DNA from: Adineta ricciae
Taxonomy: Eukaryota; Rotifera; Eurotatoria; Adinetida; Adinetidae
DNA: 64,000 nucleotides
Reading direction: 5' to 3'
Assembly: GCA_905250025.1 (NCBI GenBank)
Contig: CAJNOJ010000037.1
Location: 310,001-374,000, forward strand
In this document: one piece after another, positions 9,293-26,076 of the stretch
Layout: each line of letters starts with the position of its first letter
How positions within the stretch are numbered: position 1 is the first letter of the stretch
Program-made: the position numbers and the translations under genes
The notes under the pieces: generated by a model
Database searches by the model: none
Told to the model about the DNA's origin: nothing
The model's input: only the letters and a program-made list of their open reading frames with translations

Positions 9293-11187
9293 TTAGTGGC
9301 AATGTTTCGGCGAATGAGGAATGTGTGCTACGACGGTACCATGATCAATAGTCATTTTTACTTTCCGATGATTTAGATAGAAATATAAATAACGTTCTGG
9401 ATGTAGATCACGTGTTATACATTGTCGAAACGAATAGTATCGATTCATGTAAACTTCAACGGAATCGATTGGACCGATTGCAAAGCCGTCGTCCACTTTC
9501 GAACTGAAGCGATTAGGCGGTAGAATTAACGTGTCATTAATATCAAAGGGTGACGATCGTTCAAATGTGGACGGTATCTTTAGAAATTCTATGTCAGCTC
9601 GCGTCCGTACCATTAGATCATACTTGACATTGTATTTCTTCTCATAGTCACGAACCATACTAAAACAGTTACTCAACCCAAACAGCTGTTGATAATAACG
9701 AGGTACCTTGTGTGGAGGCTGGTCCACACTTGCATCTGTTGTACAGTTCGGTGGAAATTGTGGATCGAGCTTTGGGATGTTCTCAAACAGTACCTTAACT
9801 GTGAAGTTGGAGTATCGAAGTGCTTCAATCATTCGAGTGCGTAGTGGAATCGTTGGTAGTTGATCAACAAGAGGCTCTGTTGATGACAAGTACATGAATA
9901 CGTCTATTTCACCATTGAGATGCAATCGAATTGCATCACTCGTTTTCCTCCATGCTTCTTCCACACATTCGATCAGTCCTGTTAAACAAACAGCTGTTCG
10001 CCGACGACGTGGTTGTTGCGAGTTCTGAATGGTTGAGAATGAGAGTACTCGAATAAAATAACATCTTCATCTCTTACTTTCGATTGTATTACTGAAGGAA
10101 ACGCGTAACGCACTGTGTCCAAATCAATAATCCAGTCCGTCATCACTTTCAGTTCACTTACTTCGCAAAACTTATGTTTCACCATGTCCGCCATCAGATC
10201 CCGTATTCGTTCCACTAGTGTTGCCTTTGATGATGTCCATTCGCTCAGATATCGAACTAGTTTGCTTGTCTTTTCATCTTCTTGCACTGTCTGCCCATAG
10301 TTTACTGGCAACACCGAGTTCATCCGACTCACGGCAGACGAATGAAACACCAAGTGGCCGCCAACATCCCACAACAATCTTTGCACCCACCAACTTCGCC
10401 AGATATGTGAGTATGTCTCTGGTAGAGGCAATGCCCAGAAAGCATCATAAGTGAAGAGCACATTCGTTGATGTGAACGGTGCAAATGTCATCGGTTCGAC
10501 AGCCACTGCTGGATGATCAACAAAAGATGAGCCAGTACTACCAGTTGCAAGTGGTGTCGGAATATGCTGTTGAATGAGTGGGCGGATGGTCTCTCCGTAG
10601 GGAAGCAGCTTTCTGATGGAGGACCATCCGTCTTGGGTAATGTTGATGAGTTCTTGTTGTGGGAGACCTGGCAGCGAAGAGTTGAAGTCCGCTGTGAACG
10701 TCGGCAGAATGTTGACGAACGGTGATCGCTGTCGACGAAATGCAACATGGTGGATGTCTTGCGATTGATAGTGGCGCAGTCGAAGATGCGATAGATGAGT
10801 GTCAGGATGGAGCTGATAGATGACACGAGCGCCATGTTTGATAGCAAGAAGGTAGGCAATGGTGTTGATGTTTGTTGTTCGAAATGAGAGTGTGGCGAGA
10901 AGTTTTGAGTTGAGAAAAATGATGGTGAGGTTGTTGGGAGGCGGGTTGACACTTGGATGATTACCGGTAAGAATGACAGAAACATTTGGTTGGGGAGCGG
11001 TGAGATATTGCTGGAGTTGAATAGGATTCGATAGTATGATCCAGTTTGTTTTGAACGATGTTATGGTTTTATTATAGGGACTAATTCTATCATACTTTAT
11101 TATTAAGACATTAAGATCGGTATGATGAAATATAAGGTAGACTGTAACGAGTGCAAGGGCAAGAATTATAAGACGCCGTGTTTGCAT
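9293..11187 (-). CDS. STELLO/DUF288-like Golgi glycosyltransferase, copy B
   Basis: The exons are 11187-10078 and 10024-9293 (intron GTAAGAG..CATTCAG), encoding about 613 residues. The architecture matches copy A: a short cytosolic tail, a signal anchor (RLIILALALVTVYLIFHH), the DUF288 core with HIWRSWWVQRLLWDVGG, then a second-exon domain with RTRADIEF and DDGFAIGP. Exon 2 has exactly the same length as in copy A (732 bp). The first 50 or so codons, the intron and part of exon 2 differ clearly from copy A, whereas about 850 bp of the core are nearly identical even at third codon positions. That mosaic suggests gene conversion between tandem paralogues. A 165-codon frame conserved in both cores on the same strand is a shadow of this coding sequence. 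Confidence 0.7.
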
Positions 11188-12948
11188 AAATTTTGTAGTT
11201 TAATCACTCATAAATACGGCTTGGCAATAAGATTCCAGATCAACCAATCTATACTGAAATAGGGAAGTATCAAACATAGGAGAAAGAATTATTTAATATG
11301 CGTATTTTGAGTGAGGCGGAAGCTCGTTTTTATCGGCAGAACGAAACTGATTTCATGCATGGTAAGAGTAAGGAGAAATACCTGTACTTCTTCATGGTCA
11401 AACTACTAATGAGAGAAGTTGGTGTGCTCAATTAAAACTCGAACTTCTTACAGAATCAGCTATGAAGGTTTGCAGTCGATTGATCACTATTGAAAGTACG
11501 TGCTTATATTGGTTCGAAACATATATATAAGGAAAAACAGGCAAGAATGACTATAGCAGAAAGAAACGATAATTGAAACTATCAGTGAGTACGAGTCTCT
11601 TTTTGGGGAAAAAATTCGGTAGTTCGTTTAGTCAAAAAAAATATTCCGCTACTACTTGAAAGATTTTCACTCGTTTGGCGTGTTGTCATATTCGTTAGCT
11701 TGTTTAACTGTCCTCTGAATACTTGCGCAAGGAAAATTGTCGAGGTATCTGATAAACTATTACGATAGGTATATACACCGGCACAATATTATGAACATTA
11801 CCTTACATGTACTACTAAATTTAATCAAAGCATGGAAATGCGTCATTCCTTTATAAATATTTTTCATAGCATTAGAAGAATACTTCACATTTCATCAATG
11901 AACGACACACGCCCACTGCAACTACGAGTAACTGAAAGCAGGAATCGTAGAAAAAGAAATGACATGTCTAGTTGCCGGTTTGAAGAATATAGAATTAAAT
12001 CTTCAAACTTACACTACAAACAACGTGTTTACATCAACGAGAAAAGCAAATGTTAAAATATATTTTCTTTTCTAATAAATGCCGGATGATTACCATTGAA
12101 TCGTGCCAGTCGGAAAGAAACACAGCTACATTTTCACTAACCAAACTATTCATGTACTGTGTACTTATTATTTCAATTCGTAGGCCGATAGAATATAAGC
12201 AGCTGCGATATTCTAATCTTAAACAGAGACCTCTTTCGAATATATTTTGCTACTTACATCAGCTTCCCTCGTGTGTGTGAATAATATCAACAAGGAAAAT
12301 AGTTCGTTATTTGTGTTTTTGACGATTCTCTTATTGTGTTACAATTCCAATTACGCTTGCAGAAAATAAATTTGGGTGAGAAGTACTTAAACAAATGAAA
12401 TCTACTTGAGTGATACTATGATCAAGCAACTGCCAAGAGAAATCAAGGTCTTCATCATCATTTCTCTTTGACTCTCGGATCGCGGAGTTTTTTCACATAT
12501 AAGTCTGATACTTCATTCGTTTATCAAGTATTTCCCAATGTCTTCTCATTCAACATTTTCTTCAATTGTTTTATTCGTTTACTCTATACATAACTGTTAC
12601 AGTACAAAACAAATAGCGGACAGAACATTTTTTTTTCGACAAGATAACACAGCGACACACGTAATGAAAGAAACAAAAAACAACACATTTAGCTGCTAGA
12701 ACGTCGGGAACAATTCAAATTAACTACATTTCACTATCAATTCAACTGAAAGTATTTGATGTGTTAAACTCGACTAATAACAAGTCCAAGATAGATAGTC
12801 AATTTAAAAAAAAACGAAAAAAAAATAGAGTTACATATAGCAAAATCAGCGCATTAGAACATTCTGACGGAGAAAACTTATCATACTCATGTCTTGAGTG
12901 TTATATACACACACATAGAGAGGAAAATCTGAAGAAAAATGTGTTTGA
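11188..12948. other. Intergenic, upstream of copy B and downstream of RdRP
   Basis: AT-rich, 1.76 kb. A 48-codon plus-strand frame starting at ATG 11298 (MRILSEAEARFYRQ...) contains a GGTAAGAG donor-like site and could be a first exon, but I found no partner exon and recognise no family. Nothing else coding is apparent. Confidence 0.35.
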
Positions 12949-15900
12949 CTAGTTATCAAGATCAAAGATAATATCATTGAAATCTTTCTCGATTCCAACC
13001 GACTGTAAAGCTAGGACAAGATAATCGCTTAGATATGCATATTCATTCGATCGGCATTGTCGTGCAAGTTGGAAACAGACGCGTATCAGAGTTACGGAAT
13101 ACTCATACATAGCAGTATCGAATTTTGATGAGTGAATCGATGTTTGATTTTGAATGAACTTTGTATAACGTTCGGTCATTTGAATATGATGATGGTTTGT
13201 TTGAAAGACAATTTTGTGTTCTTCGAAAGGATCGATGAGGTCTAAATCATCTTCTTTTCGAATGAAGCATTGGAGTAATTGATGCCAGCAAATTTCTCTA
13301 ATCATCGGCTTTTTGTCTCGACATATCGATGAAGCTGCAGACGAAAAGCAACATCTAGATTTGATAAATTATATTTTGCACTTACGATCACCGAAAATCT
13401 TCTGTCGTTGTATCCAATGGTTCATAATTTCGATAAATAAAATCTTGATTAAACACATGGTACTTGTTTGTATATCAGGCTCCACGTTGAGTGGTTTGAT
13501 CGTTTTTCTGCTAGTTGATTTGATGGTACGAAGAAAAAGATGACCTTCTTCGGCATACGGTGCAATATAGACTTTCAATTTCAAATCGTTTTCTTCCAAT
13601 AATCGTTTAGCAACATTACGCATGGCACGGCCAATGACGATATGCTTCGATGGAGAATTGTTTGATTTTTTATTCTCTTTTCTCAGTTCAATAAGAAACG
13701 AACTGAATAGCCAAGGAAAGCTTAATATGCGAGAGCGAGCTTTCGTTGATTGCCGAGCAGCAGTCGTGTAGCAAACGTTGTAACAAGCAGCTGCTCTGGC
13801 TAATTTGACTTCTTTGCATTTTTCACACGAGTGATCGCGCGTGCATGGCCCGCAATGAGGCGGCTGAGAATTCGGATCGTCGGCTAATTGATCGAAACTA
13901 CGATAAAAATGTCGGCGAGTTGTATCGATTAATCGTTGTAATTCAAGAGCAGCTGATATGTTTAAATCTTGTTTTCCTGATGCTAATTGATCGAGTGGCT
14001 CACATCGACAAAACAAATCGATTTCATCTTGGTAATTAAATACACTTATGATGTTACGCAAGCCTTCACGATACTGTGAAAAAAGAGTCGTAGCGAACTT
14101 TTTCTCCTTGTAAGACAGCGGATGATGAATGAGAGGATCGGGAATCAATGATGGTTCATAGTATACTTCACTGCTAGAAGAATCTTGATATGAATGTCCA
14201 TTCGATATAGGAGGATGATTTTCGTGATACAGTTCGTCATCCAATTGTGCGGAATGTAAATGACGCAGACTACAATGTGTCCGAGTGGCTTTGTACCAAC
14301 GAATAATAGCACGACGAGCCGAGCGATACAATTGACCTGAGAAAATAAAGTCCGGCTATTTCCTCGTGCAGAATTTGCATCCTTACCAATTGTTTTCTCA
14401 GATGAATACGATTTATAACGTTCTTTCATCATAAAATCGGGGAAAAGGCCTTGAAGTAATTCATTTCGAATGGCATTTAATTCTTCGCTACTTATTGGAT
14501 GCTTGCCGGTTTTTGGCGCATCAAGTTCTTGTGAAATCAATCCAGCTAATTTCGATACTTTAGGATGACGTGGATCTAATTTATCTGCTAATGCCAAATG
14601 TGTATTCGACATATCACCGGTTAAATTCTGTGCAGCTATGTCAAGAACAACGTTAATAATATCTGTTCGCTCGATATGTTGGCCAAATTTTTTTGGCTTT
14701 TCCTGAGAATCATAATCATATGGTACATCATTTTCCGTTTTCGGAACCAAATCTGGATCCCAAATGACTGCATACTCATCACCTGAAAACAGTCGAATGA
14801 GCCCATATTAATCTCCACTCGTAAGATCAAACATACCATCGAGATCACTGCCTGATATTTCATTGGGATGCGGTCGACGACCTTTCTGTGGAAAGACTAC
14901 AACATCAACAAGATGCCTTAATTCTCTTCGATCGACCGCTGTGAATGTTCGTAAGTCTCCTGGATGATGACATGGATTTTTCGTTATCACTACTTGAACA
15001 TTATCTAAAACTTTTGGCGGAACAACCGCTGGCTTATCGGATGACTCTAATTTTTCATCATTGATATGACTGTATTGTATAAACACTTGTCCGTATTCTA
15101 GAACGCCATACTCATCCACTATACCAAACATGTTTCTTGCTTTGTCTTTTGCAACTTTGATTTTCGCTCGTTGTTGAAATTTCGATACGCAATCATGACC
15201 ACAGGTGATAATCAGTTGAAGGAAAAACGGTTCTTCAACCAGGTTGATCGCATTGGCTATATCACGAAAATTGAAATACGACGAGTCAACACGCTCGTTC
15301 AGTAATTCAAATGCAATCGATGAGCAAAGTAGAGCCTGGACGAGCCAAAGATGATTTTCGTTTTGTAAAACCAGAAAATACGAATCGGATATGTTCCGAC
15401 TTGATAGAAGAAGAATATTTTGTCTGTTAAGATGAAGTGCACCTAAAACAATAATTAGGTGTTTATAGGTTAATTTTAATCGAAAACCATAGCATACGCG
15501 GCGATGAGACTTTGCAAATTTCCAGTTGATCGTGTTCACTAGTAAATTTTCGCATCGATTCCCGGATAACAAGCTGATAGCGCTTGTCATCTAGAGTAGG
15601 ATCGACAGAAAGCGTCCCTAGATAGAGAAAATATTGCGTTTGAGCAATATACCGAACTTTTCATCAAACCTTTGCAGCCACCATATCGAATTTGCAGAAC
15701 ACTAGGCATGAAGCGTCGACCCATAGCTTTTTGTACCTAAAAATACTCTATCCTTTCGTAGTCTAATCAAACTCGATCATTTCAAACAAACCTCTTTACA
15801 CAGTGTTTGTGATATAGTGCCAACTCCATCTGTAAAACAATACTGCTTATCATGTGTTTCAATGTCAGGAATGTACGTGACCAGCTCAGCAGGAATCTAT

Positions 15901-18497
15901 AAGCAAATATCAGATTTTCCTAATAGAAGAGAAGTTCATACAACAGATTTTCTCTTACTCGAATTGATGGATCAGTTGACGTAAAACACAGCGCTATTCG
16001 GGCAGCATGTTTGGCAATAACATTTTCGCTATTGAAATCTCCCATCCATACTAAGACATCAGCCAAGGAATAGTGCTTGTCCAAAAACCAAAATTGCTTT
16101 TCTTTGATTTGTGACATAGAATGGTGAAGATACTGGTATCTTGATTTATTCACTCGGATGCCTTCGGTTAAAATACGTCCGAACCTGTCTCGTAACGAAC
16201 GAAAATCTCGTGCGTATAGTGCTCGCTTGGCTTCGTCTCGTATTTCAACCAAAGCATAACTCATTGGATCCTTGAAGTTCATGTCTCGAATGACACGATG
16301 AAGTTTTACAAGTTTGAACGGATGAATCTGAATTGTCGTTGGCGTTATTCGTATAGACGGTACATATGCATAACTAATCAAAGCATCCATTGTGTTTATT
16401 TTTTTTCCCACGCAAGATTTACTTTGTTCTGGGTGGCGATAGAATTGTAGCCATGGTCTCATTGACCGCTTGACACTGTTCTAATTGCTTTCGATACTCA
16501 TTATCTGCTTGTTTCAATTCATATTCAAGCTTGCAATAGAAACATATCTGATTAAAAGAAAGAAAGAATTCATCTCTGAGTAACTTACATCCAAGAAATG
16601 GAATTCTGTAGCTCTTCGGAATAAATAAAGGCATAAACGATAAAATTTATCATTGTCATTGCCAACTAAGTTAAGTAATGAAGTTTGTAGAGTTCGCAGA
16701 TCATATAGTTTCTGTTCTGTACGGTAACCAACGTTTCTCAACATTGAAAATGCATAAAGTTGAATAGGATCAGTAAGTTGATCAGACAAATGAGGGAGAT
16801 TAGTTAAACATCCGCGATGATGTTTAATGGATGCAAAACAGACCGAAATTTGGTTGGCATAAAAAAAATCCAGGAAATATTTAAACAATTCTTTCACCTG
16901 TCCAAGCGCACGATATTTTTCATAATAATTGCTCGCATGCGATTGATTGTTCTTTACGAACGCGTGTATACATACTGTGGAAAATATCGGACAATCTTCG
17001 TTGAACGATGAAGAACGTTCGGTTTCCAGGCAATGACTGTCTAAGTGGAAGAGAAACAGCATGTGAAAGAAGAAAATAAGCAAGAAAGTCATCTACTTGG
17101 ATGAGATACTCCAGTGAATTCATGAACATTTCCTTTGATACAAATATAAACAGTAAAGCCTAGTTGATTAACGGTAATGATTGCTGTCCGATCGATTAAA
17201 TCAGCTGGTATGACGGATCTTCTGTACTTTTTTGTATACCGATTGCCATCGATGACTTTCTTCTCCTCTAATCGATCAATTTCGAACTTTTTTAATCGAA
17301 AAGTTAACTACAGAAAGCAATCGTGTACAAATCGAATGGAAAATATCTCTCATCACTTACTTTCCATTCGTTTGACTTTTGAAAATTATATTCCGGATGA
17401 TAATAATAATCGTTCATTGATGTCAGTGCACCGTAAGACAGATTCAGATGAACCTCACGACAGAATAAGATTTTACCCAGTATTGTGTTGTTTGTAATTG
17501 GGGTCGGATCGACTAATTCGGCGTCAACGTTATTATTAAACAACATGTCTTCAAAGTCTGGTCGTTTTTCAAATTGGAACCAGTATGGTTCCTTTTCGGC
17601 TAATAGGCTGTATGGGCATAGATGTGTTTGCGGGATTTGAAATTCTTGTGAAAGATCAGCTTTGATTGGCTCATAGTCAGATAAACGATAGAATCGTAGA
17701 GTTCGTGAATTTAAACAAAACGACCAAATATCGGGGTAGTTGCGAGTGGGTTCATATACAATTTTACGAGAACGGAATAATTCACAAGCACGTCGGTAAC
17801 CGTCATTGTTAACAAAAATGACTCTTGTCGAACGCACTTTGAAAGAAAAGTCAATTCTTTCATCAAAAGGCTGATTCTATTTGAAAAACAAAGCCGAAGT
17901 TCAAAATCAGATCCAAAGATAAGATATGATATATTTACTGAGTTGAAAGACTGAGAATGCACGTTTGATTTTCGGATAGGACCCGCCGATTGTTTTGAGT
18001 GTGTGCTCGTACTAGTTGCAGAATGTTCGCCATAGTACATTTGAGTAACGTATATATCCGTATTCTGAGTAACTTTACGATCATCATGTTTCACGGGAGA
18101 AGCAACAGGAGTCTAAACGAAGGAGATTTAAATAAGCAAATGGTTAGTGAAGAAAGACGGTTACTCTAAGTATACATTGAGCACCATGACCAACACTAGT
18201 AGAGAATGGACGAGAATTTAATGACAATGTGGGCTTTGGTGAACATATGGGATGGTTTAGTTGATCAGCGAAGTGTTGTGAGGTGAGAGCACTATCGCTT
18301 TTTGTTTTAACAATTCGTTGTATTTCTTCATCTTCACCATCATCTTCAAATCCAGTTATTCCTTCGACTTCGATTTCAACTTCATCTCCTTCATCGTCGT
18401 CATAATCTTCGTCCTCTGTTGAGCGTCGATGAAGATACTGAAGTGCCTTATGAGCTTCAGAATTAATACATGGATTCGTATTCAAGGCTTCACTCAT
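12949..18497 (-). CDS. Cell-encoded RNA-dependent RNA polymerase (QDE-1/EGO-1/RRF family)
   Basis: The gene has about 15 exons with introns of about 50-60 bp and encodes roughly 1,630 residues, from ATG 18497 to the stop at 12949-12951. RdRPs copy target RNA into double strands or short antisense RNAs and so amplify RNA silencing. The core is complete: YCFTDGVGTIS, then LQIRYGGCKGTLSVDP, LHLNRQNILLLS, ITKNPCHHPGDLR, RELRHLVDVVVFPQKGRRP, and the catalytic SGSDLDGDEY spanning an intron at about 14820, with all three aspartates (DxDGD) present. The family-specific thumb end, LDAPKTGKHPISSEEL..PDFMMKERYKSYSS.KTIGQLYR, is also intact. The N-terminal 110 residues are acidic and low-complexity. A long C-terminal extension follows the core. 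No frameshift was needed. The DDX43-like and KH genes lie upstream on the same strand. Confidence 0.93.
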
Positions 18498-18923
18498 AGT
18501 TACAAACTTTTGCTAGTTAATTTCATTGATTTTAAGCCTATGTTTGATTTGAATTCATACGTATTCTTTGCCTGCTTTAATATAATTTTATTTATTTAAT
18601 TTTGTTCGAAAAATTCCATTGGCTGCTGACAATCATTGTGTAGACGATGGCATTTATAGCTGTCGCTAATCTTTACTGTTATATTCTTATTGCTTTTCAA
18701 TGGTCAAGAAGATGAAGATTTTCACGACATTTTCAGTTTATTCAAAATCAAAGCTGTATTCAAAACAATATCGAATCAAATCTGACTAACAGTAAAACGA
18801 AGGTAGATTTGATCACTGATCTGTTCCGTTTCAAGACGTTTGAACAAAAAGTAGTAATAGACATGAATCGACGACAATTGTTCATAATTGCATAAAGGCA
18901 AAGATCAATAAAACGTACATTTT
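18498..18923. other. Intergenic, DDX43 3' end to RdRP start
   Basis: This 426-bp AT-rich gap must hold the RdRP promoter or a trans-splice acceptor. No distinct motif is recognised. Confidence 0.4.
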
Positions 18924-22357
<3,434 letters not shown>

Positions 22358-22782
22358 ATTCAAATTTCAATATGCAATATATATCTAGAATAGTCATATT
22401 CAGTCGTTAAAGTTTTCGATTGGACGAAAAATACCCAGCTTTTCCCTTCCCGTGAACAAAAATTCCCACTGTGAAAAGGCTTTTGTTTACAGATCTTTCT
22501 TTTCTATTTCGATCCTCTCTTCTTTCATCCGACAAAAAATGAACATAATAAACTGCGAAAGTTCTACTAAATTTTCAAGAATACATAAAACACCTTCTAA
22601 TCACAAGACGTATTTATCAGGAATACTAAAGTACGTCTCGTTTAATAACCATCAGTCTAGATTAGATGTTCAGAGGCGAAAAATCACATACAGAGACAGA
22701 TTTTGCCATTGAAATGAAAAGGAGAAAGATTAAGACAAAGAAAATTCATTGAGTTCATATCTGACGTTCATATAAATATGCG
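22358..22782. other. Intergenic, KH gene 3' end to DDX43 start
   Basis: This 425-bp AT-rich gap has no gene or repeat visible. It is the likely DDX43 promoter and the 3' UTR of the KH gene. Confidence 0.4.
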
Positions 22783-25533
22783 TTAGTTGGAATCACTATT
22801 GACTTCAGGTGTTGGTTGGGATACATCTTTCTCTTCCTTTTGTTCATTGCTATGTGTTAATTCTTCATTCTAAACAATAACAGTGAAGATAGTACAGGTT
22901 GAAGATCGAAATGGATGATCTACCTTCTCCTCTTGTTTGATGAAATCCTTCTCCCCATTTGCATGTGTCATGGAACTTAGATAAGCTCGTGATTTATTAG
23001 CACGGGTTCGTCCGACTAGACGTTGTTGTTTTCTTGCTGCATTTTCTTCATTAGCAATACGGATTTTTTCTAATTTATCGAGTAAAGAATCGAATAATTC
23101 TTTCGATGCATCATCCAACGCATGGTAGTATTGCTTTTGAACCCAAAATCCTTCGTCAGTAGTGCAATCAATTTCTTTTGTTTCCGGACACGTACGTTTT
23201 GACTGGTGTCGTGGAGAAACCGACGAAGAATTCGACGATGACGAATCAAGATTATTTTGAGTTTGACAATCGCTAGATGTTCGTGTTTGACCTGTAGATT
23301 GGTTGGTAGTACAATCATTGATTTCACCTGGACGTTTATCCGTTTTACGAGCAGCTGATGTCGGTTGATGAGTAAAATCGAACGAAGGAGTATTACGAAA
23401 ATTGTAAGAGGGTTGAGGTAACTGAGTACCATTACCATAATGTAAAGGTCTTGTCATAAAACCTAAATAGATATTGACTTTTTCAAATCCTGTTGACATA
23501 TGAAATGTTGAATATATTTACCGGGTTCTCTATTAGTGGAATTTGATTCGAAAGAAGCTGGAAACGTCATTGTTGGTTGTTGTGGACGACTATTATTATT
23601 GAAAGAATATTGCTGAGAACTTTCTCTGTTTTGATTGGGTGCTGAGAGTTGTGGTTGGTCATGTTGAAGCGAATTTTGATAAGATGATGATTGTAATGGA
23701 AGATCGATGTAACGAGATTCGAGAATTTGTATAGCTTGATCGTCTTCGTTTCGTAGGAAACCACGTATGGTGTCAATAGCAAAAGTGAGATTTTGTGTTT
23801 GATAGGCAGTTAATGTACAATCGACATAGCCATTTTCGTTTGGATGACGTGCAACAATAATATCACGTAGATGACATTTGGTTTGAATGCGTCGTAGATT
23901 AGAACCGCGTGTACCTAAAAGTGTAGACGAATTTGTATACCGACAAGTGTGATTTTCTTGCTACATACCAACGATACGTGCAACACAATTGCCTCGAATG
24001 AGAATCACTTGTTCATACACACTATTGTTTCGTCCACGATTGAAAAACGTTCGTTCGTGATGGTTGTTATTAAACGTCGAAGATTGTCCTTGATATTGTT
24101 GCGGTGCTGATTGACGATAATTACTGTTATTGTTGTTGTTATTATTATTATAATCATGACGACGTTGTGAGTGATGATAATCGTTATTACTGTTATTATT
24201 ATTATTCATTTTCGAACGTTGATAATTATTGGATTCATTAGTCAAATACTCTTCGTCATCTATTATAGACATGGATTATTTGGTATTCATCGGAAAATGC
24301 GATTTACTTTTATATGGTTGATTGGGTACACCGAGAACATCGTTGATAAAAGCAGTCAGTTGTAATGCAGCATCGATTATGTTCTCAAACAATTCACCCG
24401 TGATAGCAAGTTCATTTTGCCATTGATTATCACCAAATTTATACAATTTAAAGGGCTAAAAATATCCACATGTTGAACTCAATACTTCGCCTTCTAATCT
24501 TCACTCACGTTCATCACAGTGACGTTGAGTCGTTGTTGTAATGATCCAGCAAAAAAGTTCCAATTTTCTAAAAGCAAAATCGAGTGATAGAAAATAGTTC
24601 GATCGACAACGTCTTACTCTTTAATACTTCTTGTCCTTGACCTGTAATTAACATTGTAAATGTGTATTCAGGTTTACGCTCCAATGGTACGAATTTGTAT
24701 TGCTCTTGTTCCTGATTATCCTCTTTGACTTCGTTGAAATCTGATGTTGATGATATGATCGGCTTTTTCTCCTCAGTAACGGATGAATCCGGATTAATCG
24801 TCGTCACAAATATTGATGTGGGATCTGACGAAGAGTTTTGATCGTCTACAAATAGAAAAACGGACTTGTAATGAAGAACACTACAAGTGACATCACCTTT
24901 CGTAGTTTCTTCATTGCTGACAGTAGGTGTTGAACGTTGATGATCTTCCGAATTATTTTGCGTTGTCGATCGTGAAGGTTGTTTGAATATACGGTTCAAC
25001 AGATCAATAAGACATTTTCGTACGTTTGCTTCAGTACCAAATACTTTAAATGCATGTTTTGGAGGACTTTGATATGCGGGCTACAGAAAAACAAGCGAAA
25101 TGTTCGTATGAGTCAACGCTCAGTATTTACTAATATATGTAAATTGAATGTTTTTCCAATCGAATGTAAATTTGAATCTTCATCTACGAAGCGAATGAAC
25201 AGATTACGCGAACAAAATGACTTGTACGTTCTTACCATCGTGTCGTCCACCGAGAAGGTTTTTCTTTTGTCGATAGTCGATGACAAATCGCATATTGCAA
25301 GTATTGACATCGGAGACTTGATAGTGTGCGTATTTTTCTGAGAGTTTGTCTCGATCACTTTGTTCAGTTGCATAACGAATATCTTGAGGTAGTTTCATTC
25401 GACGAATGGGTTCCTGTTTGTCGACAGTCGGTCGGTTTTCTTCCGCCGAGGGTTTTTCATTTTCAGTGACATCGTGACTTTCATTTTCACGAGCAGGATT
25501 TACTTCCGCCAATTCCTGTTCTTGATGACTCAT
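22783..25533 (-). CDS. KH-domain RNA-binding protein with Asn-rich linker
   Basis: About eight exons run from ATG 25533 (MSHQEQELAEVNP...) to TAA 22783-22785. A KH-type segment lies mid-protein: YEQVILIRGNCVARIVGTRGSNLRRIQTK is read across an intron and includes the GTRG loop, followed by an IIVARHP strand and a TLTAYQTQNLTFAIDTI helix. Before it is a linker with long asparagine runs (24060-24260). The flanking parts are low-complexity (Q/S/N-rich), and the C-terminus is charged with a short helix (ALDDASKELFDSLLDKLEKIRI). An earlier part (24370-24720) shows two globular-looking segments that I cannot place. Asn/Gln-rich KH proteins commonly occur in RNA granules, but the specific function is unknown. 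It sits upstream of the DDX43 and RdRP genes on the same strand. Confidence 0.75.
24060..24260 (-). repeat. AAY-codon (poly-Asn) low-complexity tract
   Basis: Runs of GTT/ATT on the plus strand (AAC/AAT on the coding strand) encode stretches such as NNNNNNNN within the KH protein. This is a coding microsatellite and probably length-variable. Confidence 0.7.
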
Positions 25534-26076
25534 GATCGATTTCAGGGTAAAAACTAGAGAATATTGCGCTTGTTGTTGTTGGCTTATAAAATTTTCAAAA
25601 ATGTGGGAATGAAACGAAGTGGTGAAATTTGGAAATACTCCACACAGGAAGAAGATTGATTTCGAACGTCTTTTATCCAATTTCCACCGAATTCATCCCG
25701 ATAAATAATCTCAAAATTTTATTTTTTCTCACAACCGATTAGATCTCGATGTTATCTTTGATAGATGGCAGTATGAAGCATAATTCGATCAGATCACCTA
25801 TATTTCTATTCAAACAGATATTCTTCTTATCTCGAAATAACGATGATATGGCACTTTAAAGTAAATACTGATAGACGAGATTTATGAAGCCTCAGATAAA
25901 TATGTTAGTTAAGTGCAAATTACAAACGACTTGTAATCTGAGTACGTGGAAGACTGATACGATATCAACAAGTCGTAGGAATGTGTATTATTTTTAGTAT
26001 AACAGATGAAAAATGTATTTGAAAATTCTTTCTTTCAAAAATAGATATTCCATCAAAAAATTGCATGTAAGTCAGT
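25534..26076. other. Intergenic, PLAC8 3' end to KH gene start
   Basis: AT-rich. The minus-strand frame upstream of the KH gene ATG stays open for about 50 codons but has no family signature, so ATG 25533 was kept as the start. Confidence 0.35.

Noticed and set aside
11298..11443. 48-codon ORF starting MRILSEAEARFYRQ
   Set aside because: Could be a first exon because of an internal GGTAAGAG, but no second exon was found, so it is only mentioned in the intergenic entry.
24060..24260. Repeat array in the KH gene as a mobile element
   Set aside because: It is a simple coding AAY run for asparagine, not a transposon.
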